DNA of 64,000 bases. Source: Culex pipiens pallens. Lineage: Eukaryota > Arthropoda > Insecta > Diptera > Culicidae. The notes beneath the pieces were generated by a model. The model was not told the DNA's origin. It did not search any database and saw only the letters and a list, made by a program, of their open reading frames with translations. The translations under genes and the position numbers were made by a program. The stretch is taken from positions 61,138,269 to 61,202,268 of the forward strand of contig NC_068939.1 of NCBI RefSeq assembly GCF_016801865.2. Direction: 5' to 3'. This document shows, piece after piece, positions 10,301 to 20,065 of this stretch (its first letter is position 1; each line of letters starts with the position of its first letter).

Positions 10301-11552
10301 GCGATGCTAACCAGCAAGATCACTAAAATGCCATTTCCCTTCAGGACCGCGGCATCCTGTCCGAGTCGATGGGCCGCGACGCGGACATCGGGTACATCCT
10401 GTCGCTTGGCGTGCACCGCAAGTACCGCCAGAACGGGATCGGCTCACTGCTGCTGGACTCGCTCATCAACCACCTCACCACAGCCGAGCGCCACAAGGTG
10501 AAGGCGATCTTCCTTCACGTCCTAACGACCAACCAAACCGCCATACTGTTTTACGAGCGACGAGGGTAAGTTTTGTGGGGGCCGCCTGGCTTTTTGTGTG
10601 TAAGTAAACTATTGCAATTTGTAGGTTCGTACTGCACTCGTTCCTGCCTTACTACTACTCGATTCGGGGGAAGTGTAAAGATGGCTTCACCTACGTGACG
10701 TATATCAATGGTGGCCACTCGCCGTGGACGTTATAATATCCTTTTCAAAAGAAATTATTCAGTATTTTTCAGGATTTCACAATTATTGCTTTAAAGTCAT
10801 TCGCATGCTTTCTCCTATTTATTTGCAACCCTTAACGCATGTCATTACCATAAGATTCCTTAACCCTAATCCCACATGCTTATTGATTGTGCTGCTGTTA
10901 AATTATTTTAGTAATTGTTGATCGTTTTTGTTTTATTGTGTTTGGTAAGGTCAAAGTATTCGTACACATTCTATTTAATTATTGTCCACAGTTACGTTGT
11001 TTGTTTGTGTTATGTTAAAAGTCATTATCGGATAAATCCTGATTTAGAAAACCTTCTGATTCAACACTCTCTTCAACAGAATTTCATTTCCGTACTTCAC
11101 ATTCTCATTCTCTTTAACTTACTTCATGCGCGACTCAGAAAAGAAAAGTATGGATATGTGATTCTATCGGAGAGAGATTTTCCAGATTTGATCCACATTC
11201 TGAGAAAAAAAAGAGAAAAATAGAGTGAGCTTTCGCTTTAGCTAAAACATTCACGCAACTTTCGCATGCTTATTACAAATCGTCACTAACACATTCTCAA
11301 ACGTTTGCATCCGCTGATTTGTGTGCACGCCTATAGAACGATTGTCAATCGATGCTAGTTAGAAAAATAAAGTGACCTAAATCTCAAATCGACCTTAACC
11401 AACCCACCAATACTGACCACCTCAAGTACTGGTGTTCACTGGTCGTGACGGCCGGGGGCCTCTGCTCCTGGATCAGCTGCCGGGTGCGGAGTGCGTTCCG
11501 GTGGGTTTGCTACCGGACCATCTCGCGGTTCACGTTCACCCAGGACAACTGA
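1394..11552 (+). CDS. NAA60: N-alpha-acetyltransferase 60 (NatF catalytic subunit), 5 coding exons
   Basis: Coding exons 1394-1401, 1515-1800, 10345-10565, 10625-10735 and 11414-11552 join in frame to 254 aa (human NAA60 is about 242 aa). The family is a GNAT-fold enzyme that acetylates N-termini of membrane proteins on the cytosolic face of the Golgi. Visible: the N-terminal LRFLCPDDLEEVRTLCQDWF block, the acetyl-CoA loop RQNGIGSLL (residues 126-134), and the counterparts of the family's catalytic Tyr and His at Y115 (GYILSLGV) and H156 (FLHVLTTN). The conserved DGFTYVTYINGGHSPWTL block ends the core at 208. Exon 5 encodes the basic, hydrophobic C-terminal region (210-254) that in the family binds membrane. 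The start exon carries only ATG CGG CT before GTAAGT; the downstream exon has no upstream in-frame ATG, so this start is inferred. Intron 4 is AT-AC (see its own entry). Confidence 0.9.
2087..2673. mobile_element. pogo/mariner-like MITE
   Basis: Imperfect terminal inverted repeats: CAGTAATCCCACATATTCGG at the left, and the complement of CAATCATCCCTCATATTCGG at the right. TA flanks each side (2085-2086, 2674-2675). No transposase ORF. A related end lies near 37049-37090. Confidence 0.7.
2736..4034. mobile_element. TIR element (16-bp perfect TIR) with coding-like cargo
   Basis: CCGAGGGGCGTGACAA at 2736-2751 has its exact reverse complement at 4019-4034, and the subterminal AT-rich zones (AATTAAATACATTAA and its complement) also mirror. 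The interior is markedly GC-richer than its flanks and contains coding-like stretches. On the plus strand, one frame near 3276-3415 ends in KVVASLFQTLQEMINSTRFH, then a stop and an AATAAA at 3431. I do not recognise the protein, and no transposase is evident. No clear target-site duplication was found. Confidence 0.6.
4430..4640 (+). repeat. Dispersed degenerate repeat (family A)
   Basis: Contains blocks CTACAACTTTGC(T/C)GAAGAC, AAATCGATCAAAAAAT and TTTGAATTTTCATAC, followed by GGCTTCTTTGGGCATACCGA. Related copies occur near 18230-18440 (-), 19700-19930 (-), 37850-37960 (-) and 50930-51065 (+). Its short reading frames translate to similar peptides only because the DNA is repetitive. Function and class unknown. 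Confidence 0.5.
4943..6358 (+). mobile_element. Non-autonomous non-LTR-type retroelement with 21-bp TSD
   Basis: The 21-bp AT-rich sequence at 4922-4942 is repeated exactly at 6359-6379, immediately after a 3' end made of AATTGCG repeats (about 6344-6358). A long exact duplication plus a short tandem 3' tail is the signature of target-primed reverse transcription. The interior has no convincing ORF. Its 5286-5450 segment resembles 18030-18190, so other copies or fragments exist. Length about 1.4 kb. The driving LINE family is not identified. Confidence 0.7.
7682..9456 (+). mobile_element. ORF1-only non-LTR retrotransposon (Jockey-type gag), TSD-flanked
   Basis: A 17-bp repeat TTTTTTTAATCATTGTG occurs at 7665-7681 and 9457-9473, bracketing a unit of about 1.77 kb. 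It holds a GC-rich 5' leader, one intact gag-like ORF (7792-9192), a short 3' UTR, an AATAAA (9411-9416) and a tandem AATTG tail (9420-9440). There is no ORF2 (endonuclease/reverse transcriptase) before the tail. Part of the duplicated target (9444-9456) is repeated again at the 3' junction. The unit therefore appears full length and dependent on another element's RT. Confidence 0.8.
7792..9192 (+). CDS. Retrotransposon ORF1/gag-like protein with zinc knuckles
   Basis: A 466-aa intact ORF starting at the first ATG after the GC-rich leader. The N-terminal ~130 residues are low complexity (Arg/Ser/Gly-rich, then an Asn/Asp-rich acidic run near 95-120). A central globular part follows (about 145-290), then CCHC-type zinc knuckles: CHRCQKFGHGSRNC, then CVKCGESHLSEAC, then a CANCDGNHTGNYRGC motif (about 287-356). 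The tail is basic, then Pro/Ala-rich. This order is typical of ORF1 of Jockey-clade LINEs, which bind element RNA in the particle. No reverse transcriptase follows. The intact frame and sharp TSD suggest recent insertion. It lies in the NAA60 second intron in sense orientation. Confidence 0.85.
   Translation: MPRAGRGRGSSSAASKNPRSSSTGRVQKGKQTNAVSTAIAQGRVSAKGIDKKLLHPGYVPRSPVRTRSGTSGVTTSGTSTSANIPIRNEFQMLSDDEENNNNNTDGSSTTDDDDDDDGRARKKVPTSKKNNSPAERRPPPIFVLDTLADDVDELLEGLGYCLKIGKSAVQVITLSKKDFDLVLEELKRSNFNFYTYDPEKPPVKVVLQGYQDRPIADLKRHLSNAGIKPREIKVLSRKTTVTGVHTLYLLYFDRGTVKIQDLRRTKTLDGFWVNWRFYSKNPTDVAQCHRCQKFGHGSRNCNLRPRCVKCGESHLSEACALPRKADLGDKAEQTKPRVKCANCDGNHTGNYRGCVARKAYLEEQEKRKKKAHPPQRSTSAAVPAAGQPTVPADNPAIPPGWGRSFASVVAAGSGDAAQQGVTGEDLFSLPEFFALAGEMMTRFRSCRNKAEQFLALGELMIKHIYN
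10222..10326 (+). other. Possible alternative exon / alternative 3' splice site of NAA60
   Basis: A good acceptor (TTTTTATTCAG, ending 10221) precedes GACCGGGAGGAC. This starts with the same GACCG as the main exon 3 and is in the same phase. Read from the exon 2 donor, the frame stays open for 34 codons (to a TAA near 10324). A donor-like GTGTGC at 10258 could also make a 36-nt in-frame cassette. Weak evidence: no homologue recalled for the encoded residues. Confidence 0.25.
10736..11413 (+). other. NAA60: Putative U12-type AT-AC intron of NAA60
   Basis: The donor is ATATCCTTTT at 10736-10745, a match to the minor-spliceosome AT-AC 5' splice site. A branch-like GACCTTAACC lies at 11391-11400, with the candidate branch A about 15 nt before the terminal AC at 11412-11413. 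Removing it joins TA (10734-10735) to T (11414), giving WTL-Y-DHLKYW. This aligns residue for residue with the WTILDY segment of human NAA60. No GT-AG alternative restores this reading frame as well. Confidence 0.85.
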
Positions 11553-12175
11553 GATCGCGCTGCGGCCCTGGATCACGTGGTTTAGTCAAATAGTTACTGA
11601 AGTTCAGTAGCAAACAACAACAAAAAGCACAACTATACAGTTAAGATAGGCGACAAAATGACAGAACAAGATGTATGAAAATGTTTTTTTTAGAAATAAT
11701 TTAAGTTGTTTTTACTAATGTGTTTAGTATAGAGTCAGGAATATTTATTTTAATCTTCCGTTTCAACTATAGTGAGAAAGTTTTATTCATCAGCTAGATT
11801 AAATTTCGTGACCCAAATTCTATTCAAAACGAAACGATTGTTAAACATTGTGACAGTAGAGGAAATGCAGCATTGGCATAAACCAAATTTTACTCCATCA
11901 GTATCATCCACTCATGCGCATATCAGTTGATGTCAGGTTATGCTTTTTAAGCATTACCAGATGACCATTTTCAACAACAGACAAATACACAAAACAATCA
12001 AACATACACACCCACATTTCCCACGCAAAGTCATTATGTAAGCAATGCTGTATTATTAGATCATAAAGCGAAAAAAGAAGCGTCGAGTTTGAATAGTTCA
12101 ACAAAAATGACACAAAGCAAAATTGTAAATCGTATAAGAAAAACAACAATAAAAGTTTATTATTTATTTAAACAA
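11553..12175 (+). promoter_or_regulatory. NAA60 3' UTR and candidate polyadenylation signal
   Basis: Non-coding AT-rich sequence after the TGA at 11550-11552. An AATAAA at 12148-12153 followed by a T-rich stretch is the best candidate 3' end. An earlier AATAAA at 11366-11371 lies inside intron 4 and could serve only an intron-retained form. Confidence 0.4.
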
Positions 12176-14768
12176 GATGTGAACATATAGGTGAAAAGTA
12201 GGCTCTTGAGAAGAGGACAGATACATAGTTATGCCAAATATATAATGATATGAAGTGAACACGACTGTTACCAATTTTGTCTCAAAATATCACACTTCCG
12301 TCTGCATCTGCATCTTTTTTCTAGCAGCCATTTGGGTCCTAAAATTTAGCTTGAATTGCAGAAAGTTTTGTTCACAAGTAAGGGTTTAAAATGGATTTTA
12401 AATCAATATTGAAAAATTGACTCCGCGGCCTCGTTCAAGACCATAGTTGATCCTTCGTAAAATGCTGTCTTGCCATTGAAAAAAAAAAAAACCAAAGAAG
12501 ATTTTAAATTAAGAGGCAGTATTTGTAAATATTGCTCGGTTTGTTCTAGAGGTCGTATCGAGGTGCTCCGATTTGGATGAAACTTTCAGCGTTTGTTTGT
12601 CTATACATGAGACGAACTCATGCCAAATATGAGCCCTCTACGACAGGGGTGCTCAAAGTATGGCCCGCGGGCCAAACGTGGCCCGCGAGGCGATATTTTG
12701 TGGCCCGCGGACCCATTTTGAATGATCATGTAAAATGGCCCGTTGACCACTTGTAAAGTGATTTTTACTTTTACATAATTAAGGTTTATTTTAAGCGTTT
12801 ATGTGCTAATCTTTTTTTACTTTTTGTTAATAAAAAGAAACTTATGATTTATCAATATTTTGATCTCCACTTTAGGATACAAATAATTTGTTCAAAATAT
12901 TTTATAATTAAAACAATTTCACACGTTTCAATGTGAGTGAAACTAGTAAATATCGTCAAAACTTTCATCAAACATTTTTAGAAATATCGAAAAACGTTCA
13001 AGTTTGACTTAGGTAGAATTCTGTAATAGTTGCAAAAATAAAAGTTTTCTTTATTCATTTGCAAGTCATATTGACCCATTAATGAACTGACCTTCAAACT
13101 TACATTGCACTTCCTTAGGGATTCGAACGCATTACAGTTAGACAACGAATTTGATTGACTATCAACTGATTCAGGCAGACAAAATGTGGAAATCGGAGGA
13201 TCAAGTTTGCAGCAAATATTTTTCAAAGCTTTCGTCGATCAACCCACCCCTCCACCATTATTAAAAAATGGCTCGAAAAACCAGGAGCAAAAATATATTT
13301 TCAAAAAACTTAAAAAAAAAGAAATGTAAGTGCATTCAGCTGAAATTAATTCAATATGCATTCCTTTTCATTTAAAATCATTTGAGCATGTTTGGGTTTC
13401 TTAAAAATAATTTGATATTTAGTGAATTTTCGATGAAATAAATAAATGTTTTTCGCTTTTTTTGAAACTTTTGATAGCAGGTTAACTATACAGAAGCTTA
13501 AAACATCTTTTAAAAGTTTTTTTTTCATTGAAATGTTGAAATTCTGGCTCTCAACGATTTTTCATTACCCACACTGAATGAATTGTTCAACATGTAATGT
13601 CACCACCATTTTCGAAATATAAAAACAAAACTTTAATTTTTTTTGGAAAACACTAGTACAATCAGCTAAAAACTTTTTTTCAAATACCAGAAACAACAAA
13701 ATCATCAATATCGATAGAATCCCGATATTTTGTGGTTTCTATTATTTTAAAAAGACATTTTTTTAAATAACAGAAATGTTATCTTTTACATTAAAATAAC
13801 TTAATTTATTTTTTAATTTTTTTTTAACAACCATTTTTGTAAATTTGGCCCGCAAGCTCATTTGAGCTTCAAATTTGCAGGGTTGTTACGGACGGCGCGG
13901 ATCGCGCGGATGGCGCGGATGGCGCGTATCGCGCGGATCTGGCGCGGATTTGCTGGCTAATTTTGCTCAGGCGTGGATTTCGCGCGGATAGCAATTTTGA
14001 TAAACAAAATAATTGAGAACGATAGAATTTCTTTCAAATTACAAAGGAAAATATTATTACGAATAAAATAAATTCAATCTTTTTCGTTGAGTGCGAAAAC
14101 ATCAATTTCTAAGAAGTTGTTAATGAAGAAAATTTTCTTCTAAAAAATATTGATTGTTATTTTTTCTTAATACGAAACTTTGAAATAATCTTCAAGGAGC
14201 GTTTTTTTTTAATGTATTGAGATTTGTTATATAAATTTAACATAACATTACAACTCATTATTTTTTAAACATCTGCTTAACAATTCAAAAAAATACCAAT
14301 TTTATTAAAATCAAAATAACAAAATTCGAAAAAAATACAGAATTTTAAAAATTTTAGGCTATGAAACTTTGTAGATTTTCAATTTTTTTTAAATATAAAA
14401 ATTTAAATTTTTGATTTATTGAAAAAATAAAAAAATTGTTGCCACTCTGATTCAGGTAGAATTGATTCTTCTCCCAATTATCACAACATGACGAAATCCA
14501 CTTAGAAATCTGCTAAAATCTCCGTCTAAAAGCGAAATGTAATGTTAAAATTAAAAAAAAAATAAGAAATCTGGAATTCAACAATTTAAAATTTCAGAAT
14601 TTACATATTCAAATAATAAAAAAAATAGAATTCATAATTTGAAATTGTCAAAACATTACAGACTCAAAAAAAACGTAAAAAACGGATTATTAAATTGAAA
14701 AATTACGAAAATATTACCATTGATTTTTTTGTTAATTTTATTTTTTCAAGAAAGTTCTTAAGTTATCA

Positions 14769-16290
14769 AATTATTAAATTTTTAAATTATTTGATTATTA
14801 AATTATTAAATTATTAAATTATTAAATTATTAAATTATTAAATTATTAAATTATTAAATTATTAAATTATTAAATTATTAAATTATTAAATTATTAAATT
14901 ATTAAATTATTAAATTATTAAATTATTAAATTATTAAATTATTAAATTATTAAATTATTAAATTATTAAATTATTAAATTATTAAATTATTAAATTATTA
15001 AATTATTAAATTATTAAATTATTAAATTATTAAATTATTAAATTATTAAATTATTAAATTATTAAATTATTAAATTATTAAATTATTAAATTATTAAATT
15101 ATTAAATTATTAAATTATTAAATTATTAAATTATTAAATTATTAAATTATTAAATTATTAAATTATTAAATTATTAAATTATTAAATTATTAAATTATTA
15201 AATTATTAAATTATTAAATTATTAAATTATTAAATTATTAAATTATTAAATTATTAAATTATTAAATTATTAAATTATTAAATTATTAAATTATTAAATT
15301 ATTAAATAATTAAATTAATAAATTATTAAATTATTAAATTATTAAATTATTAAATTATTAAATTATTAAATTATTAAATTATTAAATTATTAAATTATTA
15401 AATTATTAAATTATTAAATTATTAAATTATTAAATTATTAAATTATTAAATTATTAAATTATTAAATTATTAAATTATTAAATTATTAAATTATTAAATT
15501 ATTAAATTATTAAATTATTAAATTATTAAATTATTAAATTATTAAATTATTAAATTATTAAATTATTAAATAATTAAATTATTAAATTATTAAATTATTA
15601 AATTATTAAATTATTAAATTATTAAATTATTAAATCATTAAATTATTAAATTATTAAATTATTAAATTATTAAATTATTAAATTATTAAATTATTAAATT
15701 ATTAAATTATTAAATTATTAAATTATTAAATTATTCAATTATTAAATTATTAAATTATTAAATTATTAAATTATTAAATTATTAAATTATTAAATTATTA
15801 AATTATTAAATTATTAAATTATTAAATTATTAAATTATTAAATTATTAAATTATTAAATTATTAAATTATTAAATTATTAAATTATTAAATTATTAAATT
15901 ATTAAATTATTAAATTATTAAATTATTAAATTATTAAATTATTAAATTATTAAATTATTAAATTATTAAATTATTAAATTATTAAATTATTAAATTATTA
16001 AATTATTAAATTATTAAATTATTAAATTATTAAATTATTAAATTATTAAATTATTAAATTATTAAATTATTAAATTATTAAATTATTAAATTATTAAATT
16101 ATTAAATTATTAAATTATTAAATTATTAAATTATTAAATTATTAAATTATTAAATTATTAAATTATTAAATTATCAAATTATTAAATTATTTAATTATTT
16201 AATTATTAAGTTATTAAATTATTAAATTATTAAATTATTGAATTATTAAATTATTAAATTATTTAATCATCAAATCATTAAATTTTCAAA
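14769..16290. repeat. (ATTAAATT)n microsatellite/satellite array, about 1.5 kb
   Basis: An 8-bp unit repeats almost perfectly from about 14795 to 16165, with a few single-base variants (near 15307, 15571, 15634, 15736). It decays at both edges (for example 16174-16290). Roughly 170 uniform copies plus degenerate edges; assembly may not give the true length. Confidence 0.95.
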
Positions 16291-16614
16291 TTATTATATT
16301 ATTTTTTTGCCATTTTCTTAGTTCGGATCATTTTCAGAGTCATATTTTAGATTAGAAAAATTTAGAGAAGAAAATAATAGAAATTTCGTGTTTCGATTTT
16401 CCAGAGTAAAGTTTTGGCGAGAATTATCAAGTACTTAATCCCTAGATTTTATAATTTGGTGATTTATTTTATGGTTTTAGTTTTTTTTTAAATCTTCGAA
16501 TTTAATTTTTTTTCTGAACTCGTTTTTAAAGCAACGTATTTAAAGTGTTGCAAAAAAATGCTAATATTGTTTCAGTAATGGCAAAAAAGGTTCCATTTGG
16601 TACAGGTGGGATAT

Positions 16615-17010
16615 GAATCCACAACTGATCAACGGTACTGATCCAAATGCCTTCTGTATTATTCTTTTTTCGTTTAAAATTGCATTCATTATGTTACTCT
16701 CTTCCATGTTTGTCGCGGTTTTTTTATATGGCGCGGATTTCGCGCGGATTGGGTTTTGGGGTCGGCGCGGATCTGGCGCGGATTTTTTCTCGTCTTTTCC
16801 GTAACAACCCTGCAACAGTTACTGATCAACGGCACTGATCGAAATGTTTTCTGTATTTTAATTTTTTCGTTTAAAATTTCATTCATTATGTTACTCTCTT
16901 CTATGTTTGTCGCGATTTTTTTTATATGTCGCGGATTTCGCGCGGATTGGGTTTTGGGGTCGGCGCGGATCTGGCGCGGATTTTTTTTCGACTTTTCCGT
17001 AACAACCCTG
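16615..17010. repeat. 197-bp direct duplication of the nested element's right end
   Basis: The block starting near ACTGATCAACGG at 16624 recurs at 16821 (period 197). Both copies include the GCGCGGAT cluster and the TTTTCCGTAACAACCCTG terminus (ending 16812 and 17010). The two copies differ by scattered substitutions. Confidence 0.85.
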
Positions 17011-17437
17011 AATTTGGCCCGGCTTCCAAAAACTTTGAGCACCCCTGCTCTACGACAAAGGGAAGTGGGGTAAAACGGGCTTTGAAGTTGAGGTTGAAAA
17101 AACATTAAAAATCTTAAAATTGCTCGCATTTCCGTAAAACTTCCTCAATTCCAACTCTCTTAGATGCATTCGAAAGGTCTTTTGAAGCTCTTCAAAATGT
17201 GCCATAGACATCCAGGATTTGTTTGATTTTTTCTCATAGCTTTTGCAAATAACTGTTAAAAATGGATTTTTTTAAAACCTTATTATCTTTTTCCAACAGC
17301 CTCCAACACCCATACTCCCATAGGTCAAAAGATAGGTAATTTCATGGACTATAAGCTTTTTGGCCAATCGCAGTTTTTCTCATAGTTTTTCGATTTTTCT
17401 ATAACAAACATTTTACAACGTTAGTTTTTGCCCTGTA

Positions 17438-17793
17438 GGCCGTCATAGCGGCACTTTTGGTCTCAATTTTGTCATATTCGGAATCCTCGGAAAATTTCAC
17501 GTAAGTTAGAAGTATTGGAGTTGTAAATTTGATTTAAAAAATAATTAAATAAATCATTTTTGGAAAAAAAACGTTTATTTAGTTTTCAATGTGATCAATA
17601 CGTCAAATGCTGTATCAAGTAGGCGAATATCTGTTTTACCCCTAATCCGACAAAATGTTAAAAATATTTAAATGCATTTTAAATGACATTTTTCCAATCA
17701 AATTTACAACTCCAATACTTCTTACTTACGTGAAATTTTCCGAGGATTCCGAATATGACAAAATTGAGACCAAAAAGTGCCGCTATGACGGCC
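17438..17793. mobile_element. Foldback MITE (arms about 100 bp)
   Basis: 17438-17536 is nearly the reverse complement of 17693-17793. GGCCGTCATAGCGGCACTTT at the left pairs with AAAGTGCCGCTATGACGGCC at the right, separated by a ~155-bp loop. No coding sequence. Confidence 0.8.
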
Positions 17794-18850
17794 ATAAAAC
17801 AAGTTAAACTTTCAACCCATGAATTTTCAAAAAATTCAAGAGTTCTTCTTTCCAATGCTTTTTAAAGATCAAAAATTGGTTGAAAAATTGATTTTTGGCG
17901 ATTTTTTTTATATCGAAGCCCATCTTCAGGACCCTATTATAAGTTGTTTAGATTACCTTTGGATTATTTTTTTAATTTGTAGATATTTTCGAAACCAACT
18001 TTAAAAATAATATTTCAATGATCATTTTTGATTTGCAGCATGTTGAACCAACTGTTTTGGAAGTACCTCTAACAACGCAGAACGCGGTTTCCCTTCTTTC
18101 CATTTTCAGTTACCTTCTACCTTTTATTTTTATTTTGTTTTACCGACTCGTTTTTTCTCGTTTCTATTTGTCCAATTAATACTGCTGAGCAATTATCGAT
18201 GGAATCGGTCTATTTTCTTAAATTTTATTTTTTTGTATTTTTTAATCCGGCTGAAACTTTGTTGGTGCCTTCGGTATATCCAAAGAAGCCATTTTGCATC
18301 ATTAGTTTGTCCATATTATTTTCCTTACAAATTTGGCAGCCGTCCATACAAAAAATATATATGAAAATTCAAAAATCTGTATCTTTTGAAGGAATTTTTT
18401 GATCGATTTGGTGTCTTGGGCAAAGTTGTAGGTATGGATAAGGACTACACTGAAAAAAATGATACACGGTTATTTGGGGGTGATTATTTTTAATTTAACG
18501 TTTTTTCACTAAAACTTGATATGCAAAAAAACACTATTTCAGATTTTTTTTATTTTCTGATATGTTTTAGGGGACATCAAATGCCATTTTTTCAGAAATT
18601 TCCAAAACGGGCAGAAAATCTTTTACCGAGTTATGAATTTTTGAATCAATACTGATTTTTTTCGAAAAATCGAAATATTCGTTTTTCGACCGAGCTGGTT
18701 CCTTGAAACCTATTTCAGGTACTCCGATGGAATCTGGAATCTCGCTAACCACGACAGCAAAAGTAAAAGTGGTCGTTTTCTCCATACACTTGGGTTCGAA
18801 ACTCAATACAAATTTTTACTCGATCTGGCGACCCTGGAATCTGAACCAAA
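17794..18850. repeat. Degenerate repeats, no gene
   Basis: 18030-18190 is a diverged relative of 5286-5450 within the non-LTR-type element. 18230-18440 is a minus-strand family A copy, and 18460-18800 belongs to the same dispersed family seen at 4070-4430 and 37960-38160. No reading frame looks protein-coding. Confidence 0.45.
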
Positions 18851-18852
18851 TA

Positions 18853-19700
18853 CAGTCCAGACTCGATTATCCGAAGCCCTTAGAAAAAAAATCACTTCGG
18901 ATAATTGAATCACTAAAAAAATCATTGTCTTGTTTCCGATTGTTGAGCTAAAGTTTGACCCCTAAACTACGCCAAAGTGATTTAGAATCCAAAATAGCGA
19001 AGATGAAATAGGGACCATCCATAAACCACGTGGACACTTTTTTGGGAATCTGTTACCCCCCCCCCCTTCGTGGACAATTGTCCATACAAAAAAAACTTTT
19101 TTGTATGGATCGTGGACAATCGCCAGACCCCCCCCCCCCTAAGATGTCCACGTGGTTTATGGATGGTCCCATATTTAAAAAAGCATTTTGTAATTAGTAG
19201 GTAATCAACTATTCAAATTTGACTAAAATAGGGTGTCAGAACTCAAATTTGATGGTTAAAAGTAAGAAAATATAAAAATAAGAAAGAAAATTATTTCTGT
19301 TTGTAATTCGATTATCCGAAGTCCCATACAAACCTGCGGATAGTCGAACTTCGGATCATTGGGTCTGGAGTGGGTCTGTTGAGAAGATGCTTTTAGTTTT
19401 CGAATTTGACTAAATTGGGATCGCTAAAATTGAATTTGATTTTAAAAAATGAAATAAAAATCGCGTTTCGGTAAATTAGTCTTCGGATAATTGAACTAAG
19501 ATTTTTTTCGTTGTCTTGTTTGTACATCGAAGATGGCGGCCAATGTATTTGGTATGATAATAGGCCACAAAACCACTCGAATTTAACTGAAATGGGGTAA
19601 CAGAACTCGAGTTTTATGCTTAGAAGTAAGAAAAAAAAAACGATTTTTTTGCCATGATTCGATTATCCGAAATCCCATAGAGCAACTCTCTACGAAATCG
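18853..19700. mobile_element. pogo-like element remnant (CAGTCCAGACTCGATTATCC end)
   Basis: TA followed by CAGTCCAGACTCGATTATCC at 18853 matches the terminus of the complete element at 51069-51886. Internal CGATTATCCGAA motifs recur to about 19680. The right end is not clear. A foldback MITE is inserted at 19011-19170. Confidence 0.5.
19011..19170. mobile_element. Short foldback MITE
   Basis: GGGACCATCCATAAACCACG at the left and CGTGGTTTATGGATGGTCCC at the right are exact complements. Homopolymer C tracts sit symmetrically inside. The flanks are ATA on both sides. The total length is 160 bp with almost no loop. Confidence 0.85.
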
Positions 19701-20065
19701 GCCGATTTCAACCATTTTTATTTTTTGTATTTTTTTATTTGACTTAAACTTTGTGGGGGCCTTCCATATGACTAAATAAGCTATTTTGCGCCATTGGTTC
19801 ACCCATATAAGTCTCCATACAATTTTGGCTGCTGTCTATACAAAAATGGTATGTAATTATTCAAACAGCTGTAACTTTTGAGTGAATTTTCTGATCAATT
19901 TGGTGTCTTCGGCAAAGTTGTAGGTATTGTTGAGGACTTTTGAGAAAAAATAGGTACACGGAAAAAAAAATAAATTCCGATTTTTTTTATCAACTTTTTT
20001 TCATTAAAACTCAATTTCCCAAAATACGTATTTTTTTTATTTTCGAGATTTTTTGATATGTTTTA

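Larger units (their letters stand above)
13878..17010. mobile_element. TIR element with GCGCGGAT subterminal repeats, nested in the hAT-like element
   Basis: CAGGGTTGTTACGGA at 13878 pairs with its reverse complement ending at 17010. AATTTG flanks both sides (13872-13877 and 17011-17016). Both ends carry clustered GCGCGGAT motifs (13897-13990 and 16730-16985). Most of the interior is an (ATTAAATT)n array. No ORF of note. Confidence 0.7.
12644..17047. mobile_element. hAT-like element with 8-bp TSD, carrying nested insertions
   Basis: TIR CAGGGGTGCTCAAAG at 12644 and its reverse complement ending at 17047 are flanked by the exact 8-bp duplication CTCTACGA (12636-12643 and 17048-17055). The CAGGGGTG...CAAA terminus is typical of hAT-derived elements, and both subterminal regions have GGCCCG motifs. 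No transposase ORF is visible. The element itself is about 1.27 kb once the nested unit at 13878-17010 is removed. Confidence 0.8.

Noticed and set aside
10625..10736. Ending NAA60 at the TAA at 10734-10736
   Set aside because: The next exon at 11414 continues the family's C-terminal alignment through an AT-AC intron, so the TAA is read only if the intron is retained.
14769..16290. CRISPR-like array
   Set aside because: A uniform 8-bp repeat without spacers in a eukaryotic transposon; a microsatellite.
16561..17129. Overlapping open frames on both strands near the GCGCGGAT repeats
   Set aside because: They translate tandem repeated transposon ends; the repeated peptide pattern reflects the 197-bp DNA duplication.
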